Shown: positions 26,427 through 32,611 of the stretch, piece by piece
Layout of the letters: each line of letters starts with the position of its first letter
How positions within the stretch are numbered: position 1 is the stretch's first letter
Notes under the pieces: model-generated
Told to the model about the DNA's origin: nothing
Databases searched by the model: none
Seen by the model: only the letters and a program-made list of their open reading frames with translations
From: UMGS1958 sp045542415
Lineage (GTDB): Bacteria; Bacillota; Clostridia; UBA1381
DNA length: 64,000 nt
NCBI GenBank assembly: GCA_045542415.1
Contig: JAZQKZ010000066.1
Span: forward strand, 1 to 64,000
Direction of reading: 5' to 3'
Program-made: the position numbers and the translations under genes

Positions 26427-27268
26427 TTTGACCTCCTGAATCTGAATTTCTCAGGTGCTTCACTTTCCGGCTTGGCAGAAACGACTGTTCTGTTAAGTGC
26501 GTTGGTAAGCGTAACCTCCGAAAGATTTCTTGTAAGCGTTCCGTTGAGTGCAAGAGATATCTTGCCCGTCTCCTCACTTACTACAATTATAACCGCATCC
26601 GTACATTCACTCAATCCGATTGCCGCACGATGCCTTGTTCCAAGATCCCTTGAAAGCGTCGGATTTGCCGTAAGCGGAAGCAGGCAGCACGCCGCTGCTA
26701 TACGGTTTTTACTTATAATCACCGCACCGTCATGCAGGGGTGTATTATGAACAAAGATATTTTCAAGCAGACTTCCCGATACAACCGCATCAATCGGCGT
26801 TCCTGTGCGTGTATAATCGCCAAGTCTTGTATCACGCTCAATAACAATGAGCGCTCCCGTTTTGGTTGCGGAAAGATTGCATGCTGTCCTTACGACGGAT
26901 TTAATCATCCACTCCGTGCTTTCCGTATTATTATCGGATGAGCCTATATCTATAATATTTCCTATCTTTATACGTCCGATATGCTCAAGCATATTTCTCA
27001 GCTCCGGCTGGAATATAACAACAACCGCGAAAAGACCCACCTGCACCGCACTGCTCAACAGGTAATGCAATGTATTAAGATTCAGCCATTCACTCGCCAT
27101 AAACACAACAATCAGAAGCACAAGACCCTTTACAAGCTGAATTGCCCGTGTACCTCTTATAAGCCTTATTATATAATATATGATACCTGCAACAATAAGA
27201 ATATCAACAAGATCGCTTATATTTAACAGGTCTATGTAGCTGACAATGTATTGTAATACTGTGTTCAT
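26423..27268 (-). CDS. cdaA: diadenylate cyclase
   Basis: CdaA makes the second messenger c-di-AMP, which controls potassium and osmolyte transport and wall homeostasis. The product is 281 residues from the ATG with GGAAAGGA upstream; an in-frame TTG six codons earlier overlaps that site. Three membrane helices (about 20-90) precede the DAC domain with DGA (180-182) and GTRHRAAIG (RHR at 212-214), the nucleotide-binding motifs. The next gene is cdaR. glmM, the usual third gene, is missing. Confidence 0.95.
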   Translation of the reverse strand: MNTVLQYIVSYIDLLNISDLVDILIVAGIIYYIIRLIRGTRAIQLVKGLVLLIVVFMASEWLNLNTLHYLLSSAVQVGLFAVVVIFQPELRNMLEHIGRIKIGNIIDIGSSDNNTESTEWMIKSVVRTACNLSATKTGALIVIERDTRLGDYTRTGTPIDAVVSGSLLENIFVHNTPLHDGAVIISKNRIAAACCLLPLTANPTLSRDLGTRHRAAIGLSECTDAVIIVVSEETGKISLALNGTLTRNLSEVTLTNALNRTVVSAKPESEAPEKFRFRRSK

Positions 27269-27385
27269 TATGGCATTCCTTTCCAATTATACATACTATT
27301 ACTTATATTATACATCATTCTGAAAGAAATTTCCATAGTTAATTGTAATTTTTTTTAATTTTTACGAGTTTTTTTCTAAAAAAAC

Positions 27386-27414
27386 TTGTAATAAAAAAGA
27401 TATTATGGTATAAT
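27386..27414 (+). promoter_or_regulatory. promoter of the CuAO_N-cohesin gene
   Basis: TTGTAA (27386-27391) and TATAAT (27409-27414) are spaced by 17 bases, about 40 bases before the start codon. Confidence 0.7.
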
Positions 27415-27452
27415 CGTACTATATTTAAAAAAAATGAAAGAAGGTATATCAA

Positions 27453-28526
27453 ATGAAAAAGGAAATTTTAAGCTTATTCACTGCTGCTGTAATGGTTGCA
27501 GGTATGAGTACTGCTATGGCAGAAAATCCGGAGGTAAACGTAGTTGTAAACGGTGCAAAGGTAAACTTTGCAGACCAGAAAGCAATTATCGTTAATGACA
27601 GAACCCTTATCCCGGCAAGAGGTGCATTCGAGGCTATGGGCTGTACTGTTGAATGGGACGGTGAGGCAAGAGAGGTTGAGGTAAGAAGCAGCACAAATAC
27701 TAAGGTTGCAACTCTTACTATCGATTCAGACAAGATGGTTGTTCTTACATACACATCATTATTTGATGCAGCTAAGGAAGAAATCACACTTGACGTACCT
27801 GCTCAGATAATGAACGACAGAACAATGATTCCGTTAAGAGCTGTAGGCGAGGCTATGGGCGCAACAGTTGCATGGGACGGCGAAACCTACACTGCAAGCA
27901 TCACTACTACTGACGGCGAGAAGCTTGAATCACAGAAAGAATCACTTACAGCAACTCAGGCTCCGGAAGCTACAGAAGTTCCCGAAACTTCAGACGATAC
28001 AGACAGCACAGATACAACAGAAGTTCCGGAAGCTACAGAGGCTCCCGCTGCTGAATTCGTTTCAGTATCACTCTCAGAGGCAGAAGCTGCAGTTGAGGAC
28101 GAGGTTGTTGTAAATGTAGATTTAAAGGGACTTGAGTTATATCCGGAACATTATGTAAGCGCTGTTACAATTGTTGTTGAGTATGACAAGAGCGTACTTG
28201 AGCTTAGCAGTGCGTCACTCGTAAACGGAGACACACCTATTGCTGATTCACTCGGCGTAGAAAATCCCGATCTTTCGGAGTCATCAGCTAAGATTGTTCA
28301 TGTAACAATTGACGAAGCAAATGCAGTAAAGGCTGACGGCACAGTAATGAAGCTTACTTTCAAAGTATTAAAGGATGAAGCTTGTGATATCTCAATATCT
28401 TCAGGATATGATACTACTATCGGCTATGATACTTTAATCGGCCTTGACAGTTCAGACGGACATGTTGTTGAACTTTACGGCACAAAGCTTGTTATTGACG
28501 AAACACCGTTAACAGTTAACGATTAA
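27453..28526 (+). CDS. secreted CuAO_N-repeat protein with cohesin-like domain
   Basis: This 357-residue protein has a signal peptide (about 1-23) and two CuAO_N repeats (about 27-75 and 105-150: VNDRTLIPARGAFEAMG, MNDRTMIPLRAVGEAMG). A Thr/Glu/Pro/Ala linker follows, then a C-terminal domain (about 205-340). That domain has VVVNVDLKGL, SAVTIVVEYDKSVLEL and VMKLTFKVLKDEA, the pattern of a cohesin-like fold. Cohesins bind dockerins in cellulosomes, but this fold also occurs as a plain surface module. No clear dockerin was seen in the window. It is transcribed alone, with a hairpin after it. Confidence 0.75.
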   Translation: MKKEILSLFTAAVMVAGMSTAMAENPEVNVVVNGAKVNFADQKAIIVNDRTLIPARGAFEAMGCTVEWDGEAREVEVRSSTNTKVATLTIDSDKMVVLTYTSLFDAAKEEITLDVPAQIMNDRTMIPLRAVGEAMGATVAWDGETYTASITTTDGEKLESQKESLTATQAPEATEVPETSDDTDSTDTTEVPEATEAPAAEFVSVSLSEAEAAVEDEVVVNVDLKGLELYPEHYVSAVTIVVEYDKSVLELSSASLVNGDTPIADSLGVENPDLSESSAKIVHVTIDEANAVKADGTVMKLTFKVLKDEACDISISSGYDTTIGYDTLIGLDSSDGHVVELYGTKLVIDETPLTVND

Positions 28527-28537
28527 TAGTAAATACA

Positions 28538-28574
28538 AAAAGAGTATGTTGCTTAACGCAACATACTCTTTCAT
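28538..28574. terminator. bidirectional terminator between the cohesin-like and DtxR-type genes
   Basis: The perfect stem AAAGAGTATGTTGC / GCAACATACTCTTT with a 5-base loop has T-rich ends on both strands. Confidence 0.85.
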
Positions 28575-28933
28575 TTTACCAGCCATTTCTTTATCGCCTC
28601 AAGAGTTTCTTCGCTTATCACATGCTCTATACGGCACGCATCCTCCTGAGCCGTTTCCTCGCTCACACCTATCTTCTCAAGAAACCTCGTCAGATATTTG
28701 TGCCTGTCATATATTCCCTCTGCAATTTCTCTTCCCTTTTCGGTGAGTAAAATCATTCCGTTGGGGTCAAGACAGATATAATCATTTTCACGCAGAAGCG
28801 CAACCGCTCTTGACACACTCGGCTTTGAATATCCAAGCTCCTTTGCTATATCAATTGAACGTACATATCCGAAACGTTTTTTGAGCAAAAGTATCGTTTC
28901 AAGGTACATTTCTCCCGATTCATGAAGCTCCAT
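28571..28933 (-). CDS. DtxR/MntR-family metal-dependent repressor
   Basis: This 120-residue protein has an N-terminal winged helix (VRSIDIAKELGYSKPSVSRAVALL, about 23-47) and a dimerisation/metal domain. The conserved segment HKYLTRFLEKIGVSEETAQEDACRIEHVISEET carries the expected His, Glu and Cys metal ligands. It lacks the SH3-like third domain, as in MntR and short IdeR forms. It probably senses manganese or iron and represses uptake genes. It lies 18 bases after the ArsR-type gene. Confidence 0.88.
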   Translation of the reverse strand: MELHESGEMYLETILLLKKRFGYVRSIDIAKELGYSKPSVSRAVALLRENDYICLDPNGMILLTEKGREIAEGIYDRHKYLTRFLEKIGVSEETAQEDACRIEHVISEETLEAIKKWLVK

Positions 28934-28951
28934 ATAATCACTCCTCTCAAT

Positions 28952-29317
28952 TTATTCCTCAATATGAATCATTACCTGCTCTATAATTCTCTTCACATGC
29001 TCATCATCCAGCGAATAAAATGTATTCTTTCCGTCACGTCTTGCCTTAACCAGCCTTGCATGCTTCAGGGTTCTGAGCTGATGACTGATTGCTGACTGGC
29101 TCATGCCAAGCTTTTCCGATATATCAAACACACACAGCTCACAGTCAAATAACGTCCATAATATTTTAAGCCTTGTCCCGTCTCCGAAAACCTTAAACAC
29201 CTCGGAAATAGAGTCAATGGTTTCTTCATCCGGCAGCTCGTTTTTCAGTCTGTTTAATATTCTTGTATTGTACAGGCAGTTTGAACAGCCTGTTTCAATG
29301 CAGTTATGCCCATCCAT
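28952..29317 (-). CDS. ArsR/SmtB-family metal-sensing repressor
   Basis: This is a 121-residue winged-helix regulator. The DNA-binding helix is MSQSAISHQLRTLKHARLV. Two sensing sites are visible: an ELCVFDI segment where CadC-type proteins place Cys ligands, and a C-terminal D-x-H-x10-H-x2-E pattern (DEH...HIEE), which is the alpha5 zinc site of SmtB/CzrA. The N terminus has three further Cys (CIETGCSNC). The ATG with AAAGGA upstream is preferred to an in-frame TTG eight codons earlier. It probably senses zinc or cadmium; target genes are not obvious nearby. Confidence 0.88.
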   Translation of the reverse strand: MDGHNCIETGCSNCLYNTRILNRLKNELPDEETIDSISEVFKVFGDGTRLKILWTLFDCELCVFDISEKLGMSQSAISHQLRTLKHARLVKARRDGKNTFYSLDDEHVKRIIEQVMIHIEE

Positions 29318-29333
29318 AACAATTATCCTTTCA

Positions 29334-30188
29334 TTATACAAAATAGTGCTTTAGCACATCTATCCCCCGAAGCATTTTCTCATATTCGGGATAATCCTGT
29401 ATTATTCTTCCTATACATCTGCAGCAAAATTCTTCCCTTAATCCATTGTTATCACGCATCTGCTGCTTCATTCCCCATATATGGGTGAACCACCCCTCGC
29501 CATTTCTGAACAGCCTCTCAAGCGTTGAGAAGCACATCACCTCTTTGCCCATTCTCACCGCCTCCATATGCAAGATACGCTGTTCCGCAAATACCATGTA
29601 TGTTAACGGGTCATCACACTCATTCGCACTGTTCATAAAGCTTATTGCTTTTTTTGTATATTCATGCAAAAGCTCCTCATCCTTTATGACGAAAAATGCC
29701 GTATTAAGTGCCTTTAAATGCCAGTTCCAATTTACATCGAAGCGATATCCCTCTTTCATTGAAAACGAATTTATATCAGGATAAACGTCCGTATAAAGCT
29801 CCTCGTCATGAATTACCGCAAGTTGAGGCAGCTTATCAAATAAAATCTCTTCCCACACGATAAAATCCGTATCAATTACCGCAACAGGAGCATTTTCACG
29901 GCTGAGTGCATGCAGCTTTCCTGCCGCCCAGAACATATACGGATTTTCATGTATATTATCAAGTGCAGCCTCTATTCCGCCGTCCCACAGAGCTTCCATA
30001 CCGTTTCTGATATAGTATTCCCTGCCGACCGTATCGGTCACCATTTTTATACTTCCGTTTTTCTCCTGCCATTTAAGAGCTGAAAGTATTGTAGTAAGAA
30101 TTTCAAAATCCTCAACACTATATTCACCGCTGTTATGCACAAAAAACGGTTTTGTCCAGTTTATATGTACAGCGTTCAACACTCTCAC
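29334..30188 (-). CDS. glycosyltransferase-A-like protein (DUF6734-like)
   Basis: This 284-residue protein begins VHINWTKPFF. Its middle holds MFWAAGKLHAL followed by VAVIDTDFIVWEE, with Asp106-x-Asp108, the pattern of a nucleotide-sugar-binding DxD in GT-A glycosyltransferases. The overall layout resembles the uncharacterised DUF6734 group. No signal or membrane segment is seen. It starts 12 bases after the Ser/Phe repeat gene, so both are made from one message. A role in glycosylating the repeat protein is an attractive guess without direct evidence. The four C-terminal cysteines (EEFCCRC) are unusual. Confidence 0.6.
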   Translation of the reverse strand: MRVLNAVHINWTKPFFVHNSGEYSVEDFEILTTILSALKWQEKNGSIKMVTDTVGREYYIRNGMEALWDGGIEAALDNIHENPYMFWAAGKLHALSRENAPVAVIDTDFIVWEEILFDKLPQLAVIHDEELYTDVYPDINSFSMKEGYRFDVNWNWHLKALNTAFFVIKDEELLHEYTKKAISFMNSANECDDPLTYMVFAEQRILHMEAVRMGKEVMCFSTLERLFRNGEGWFTHIWGMKQQMRDNNGLREEFCCRCIGRIIQDYPEYEKMLRGIDVLKHYFV

Positions 30189-30200
30189 TCCCTTATTTTT

Positions 30201-30737
30201 CTATATAAGATTAAGTCCGTATCCATTAACGGCAATTTCACGGACTGCATATTTTTTTCCAAGCCTCTTCAGCACACCTGCCGAGCCTCTCACAAAGGAT
30301 GAATTCATCCTGAACGAGCTAAAAGCAAATGAGCCGATAAATGAACTCTTTACAAAAGAGCCTCCCCTGTACACATAGCTCCCCGAAAATGAGCCTTTAT
30401 ATGATGTCTTGAATGATGATGCAAATGAGCCTGCAAGCGATGATACAAAAGAGGAATTAAAGGACGAGGAAAAGGACGTTGCTTTATGCGGTACTTTTTC
30501 CCGCTCCGTTTTTTCCTGTTCGGGTGTATCGTCAAATTGCGGAATGAATCCCATGAAGCACATTCCGAGACTTATTGCCCGCAGCGGTGAGCATTTAACC
30601 ACAGCCGACACCGCACCTACGGCACTATATTCCGTATCCGCACACGGTTCAATTACATAATCATTATCACAGAGCATGATTGAACGGCAGCCAATTGCTG
30701 CATTAAGCTCTGACTGATTAAAAACAATCTTTTCCAT
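30201..30737 (-). CDS. Ser/Phe tetrapeptide-repeat protein
   Basis: This is a 178-residue protein of unknown family. Residues 1-85 form a small domain with four Cys and no signal peptide. Residues 88-152 follow a strict four-residue rhythm with Ser-Phe (or Ser-Tyr/Leu) at 88, 92, 96, 100, 104, 108, 112, 116 and 120, then looser at 127, 132, 136, 141 and 147. A basic tail follows (KRLGKKYAVREI). The start with AGGAG eight bases upstream is preferred over one two codons earlier. Four-residue periodicity suggests a stacked beta structure or a modification substrate. It heads a likely operon with the GT-A-like gene. Confidence 0.7.
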   Translation of the reverse strand: MEKIVFNQSELNAAIGCRSIMLCDNDYVIEPCADTEYSAVGAVSAVVKCSPLRAISLGMCFMGFIPQFDDTPEQEKTEREKVPHKATSFSSSFNSSFVSSLAGSFASSFKTSYKGSFSGSYVYRGGSFVKSSFIGSFAFSSFRMNSSFVRGSAGVLKRLGKKYAVREIAVNGYGLNLI

Positions 30738-30767
30738 AGTCATTTCTCCTGACAGGGAATAATTAAA

Positions 30768-30793
30768 GAGGAGTGTCTGACAATCCACTCCTC
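30768..30793 (-). terminator. hairpin at the 5' end of the tetrapeptide-repeat transcript
   Basis: A perfect 8-base stem GAGGAGTG / CACTCCTC with a 10-base loop is followed by TTTAATTATT on the minus strand. It begins within a few bases of the predicted transcription start. It may end yihY transcripts or stabilise or attenuate the next message. Confidence 0.55.
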
Positions 30794-30796
30794 TAT

Positions 30797-30825
30797 ATTA
30801 TAACACAAATATAAAATATAATCAA
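30797..30825 (-). promoter_or_regulatory. promoter of the tetrapeptide-repeat operon
   Basis: On the minus strand TTGATT (30820-30825) and TATAAT (30797-30802) have a 17-base spacer. The -35 box overlaps the yihY stop region. Confidence 0.7.
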
Positions 30826-31673
30826 GCTTTTTTCTTGTATGTTTTCAACAATGTTCCAAACTTAGCACTCAGCTCCGCCCCCCAGAGCAGAATATTCATA
30901 CAGAAATATAGCCACAGCATTGCAAGTATGAGATATGAAATACTTCCATAAACAGACGCATATGATTTTGAAAAGGATACATATACTCCAAATGCCCATG
31001 TAAATATAAGCCAGCCCGCCGCCGCAACCGCAGCACCCGGAACAAGCACGCCGAACGGACGGTGTTGTTTTGGCATAAAATGATAAAACAATGTGAAAAA
31101 TACAGTAAGAATTACAAATACTATAACCCATCTCAGATGCAAAACCCTGTATATCACATCCATTGCCTCAGGAAGTATCGGAGACAGATACGCTGAAATC
31201 TGGTTTCCGAAGCCCAGAAGTGCAATTGTCATAACCACGAGAACGGAAAATGCAAACATATAAACAAGCGACATCAGACGCACAAAGAAATAGTTTTGCA
31301 ATTCGCCGTCAGACAGTACATTATTTATTCCCTGATTAAGTGCCATAATACCTCTTGACGAAAACCACAGCGACGTAACAGCTGTTACAACAGAAATTCC
31401 CGATGACTTTTCAAGCACATCACGGACAATACTTTCTGCGACTCCGGCAAGCGGTTCAGGGAAATGTGCATATATCTGATTAATGATTTCCATATCCGAC
31501 ACCGGCATTACATAAGGAAGCACATAATTTATCATTGAAATCAGAAACATAAGCGACGGAATGAATGACAGGATTATAAAAAACGAAGCCTGAGCCGCAT
31601 ATGGTCCGACACGGTGTTTTGATGCAGATTTTACAAGGTCTGCTGCTGCATATATCAGTCTGTTCGTTTTCAT
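30822..31673 (-). CDS. YihY/UPF0761 family inner membrane protein
   Basis: This 283-residue protein has about six membrane segments. It starts with a cytoplasmic basic stretch and ASFFIILSFIPSLMFLISM, the family signature, and contains SSRGIMALNQGINNVL and LILAMLWLYFCMNILLWGAELSA. These proteins were once called RNase BN by mistake; the function is unsettled. The ATG after GAGAGG is used instead of an in-frame GTG three codons upstream. Confidence 0.9.
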   Translation of the reverse strand: MKTNRLIYAAADLVKSASKHRVGPYAAQASFFIILSFIPSLMFLISMINYVLPYVMPVSDMEIINQIYAHFPEPLAGVAESIVRDVLEKSSGISVVTAVTSLWFSSRGIMALNQGINNVLSDGELQNYFFVRLMSLVYMFAFSVLVVMTIALLGFGNQISAYLSPILPEAMDVIYRVLHLRWVIVFVILTVFFTLFYHFMPKQHRPFGVLVPGAAVAAAGWLIFTWAFGVYVSFSKSYASVYGSISYLILAMLWLYFCMNILLWGAELSAKFGTLLKTYKKKA

Positions 31674-31765
31674 TCTTGTCACCTCTCATTACTTGGGATG
31701 TTTATATTATATGATGTTTATATTATAGCATATTCAAGCATCCCTTTCAATATTGATTGTTTGAA

Positions 31766-31782
31766 ATAAATTATGGTTTACA
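31766..31782. repeat. half copy of the dispersed palindromic repeat
   Basis: AAATTATGGTTTA matches the left arm of the full copies, but no right arm follows. It lies between the yihY gene and the convergent-side terminator of the next gene. Confidence 0.4.
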
Positions 31783-31787
31783 TTCAA

Positions 31788-31815
31788 AATAAAAAAGGAT
31801 GCATAACATCCTTTT
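31788..31815 (-). terminator. terminator after the CmpB-like membrane protein gene
   Basis: The stem AAAAGGATG / CATCCTTTT with a CATAA-type loop is followed by TTTATTTT on the minus strand. It overlaps the stop codon of the gene it serves. Confidence 0.75.
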
Positions 31816-32203
31816 ACACTGTAATATATCTCCTTAGCCAGTCATCAACCACTACACATACTCCGCTTAACACAAACCATAACAAGGCATACGGCAGGCA
31901 TATCTGTCCAAGTATATTCATCGGCATATCTGCATAGTTCCATATATTCAATCCCAGACGTATGTTAAGGATATATCCGAATACAAATTCCAATGCTGTT
32001 ATTATTGCCATTCCAATAACCATTTGTGTTATAAGAGGGAGCTTGTGTGAGCGTTTTTCATTTAACGCTCCGATTATCCAGAAGCAGAGTCCGCCCAGGA
32101 GGAACATTGAGATATGGGTATAGCCCCGCCACAACAGCTCTATTATTACATATACAATACCGCCGATTGAAAAGAGAATCAGATTTTTAAATAAAGCACT
32201 CAC
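31814..32203 (-). CDS. small membrane protein, putative ABC transporter type IV (CmpB-like)
   Basis: This 129-residue protein has four hydrophobic helices. Its conserved start YVIIELLWRGYTHISMFLLGGLCF and the later ALEFVFGYILNIRLGLNIWNY match the family annotated as putative ABC-transporter type IV. No ATPase gene is nearby, so a transport role is unproven. Confidence 0.75.
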   Translation of the reverse strand: MSALFKNLILFSIGGIVYVIIELLWRGYTHISMFLLGGLCFWIIGALNEKRSHKLPLITQMVIGMAIITALEFVFGYILNIRLGLNIWNYADMPMNILGQICLPYALLWFVLSGVCVVVDDWLRRYITV

Positions 32204-32311
32204 ATTAACTCACCTCACCTGCTTTATTCTATACTTAAATTAAAAAAATTATTCCTGAATAATCAATGTGCTTTATGCACACAATAGGATTGCAGAAAGG
32301 AAGTGATTTTA

Positions 32312-32500
32312 ATGGATAATTTCACAAACAAAAACAACAACAAAACTTCAAACAAAAACAACTCGCAGATGAGCAACAAGAACAATAACCAGACTTCAAA
32401 CAAAAACAGCTCACAGATGAGCAACAAGAACAATAACCAGACTTCAAACAAGAACAACAATCAGACAAGCAACAACAAGCAGAATAATAACTGCAACTAA
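32312..32500 (+). CDS. Asn/Lys-rich octapeptide-repeat small protein
   Basis: This 62-residue hydrophilic protein is almost entirely Asn, Lys, Ser, Gln and Thr, with no hydrophobic core. From residue 13 the unit S-NKN-x-x-Q-[M/T] repeats five times. In DNA a 48-base unit, covering two octapeptides, is repeated nearly perfectly. AAAGGAAG precedes the ATG; an in-frame GTG three codons upstream is less likely. It resembles gamma-type small acid-soluble spore proteins in composition only. A strong terminator follows, which supports it as a real gene. Confidence 0.6.
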   Translation: MDNFTNKNNNKTSNKNNSQMSNKNNNQTSNKNSSQMSNKNNNQTSNKNNNQTSNNKQNNNCN

Positions 32501-32525
32501 TTTCCATCCTTACAAACAGAACCCA

Positions 32526-32567
32526 AAGAAAAGAGCTGATGCGTTTTTGCATCAGCTCTTTTTTCTA
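32526..32567. terminator. strong terminator after the Asn-rich gene
   Basis: The stem AAAGAGCTGATGC / GCATCAGCTCTTT is followed by TTTTTCT on the plus strand. The minus strand also has a T-rich run, so it may stop transcription from the pectate lyase side as well. Confidence 0.9.
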
Positions 32568-32572
32568 TGGAT

Positions 32573-32609
32573 CAAATGGCACAGCGTTTTCGCTGTGCCA
32601 TTTGTTTTT
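32573..32609 (+). terminator. second hairpin terminator before the pectate lyase stop
   Basis: A perfect 14-base stem (CAAATGGCACAGCG / CGCTGTGCCATTTG) with a TTTT loop is followed by TTTTT on the plus strand. Confidence 0.85.
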
Positions 32610-32611
32610 CC

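Noticed and set aside
29331..29345. TATAAT just before the ArsR-type start as a separate promoter
   Set aside because: It would start transcription almost on the ribosome binding site and has no -35; co-transcription from upstream is simpler.
32340..32490. Tandem 48-base repeat considered as a CRISPR-like array
   Set aside because: Units are contiguous without spacers, keep the reading frame and encode octapeptides.
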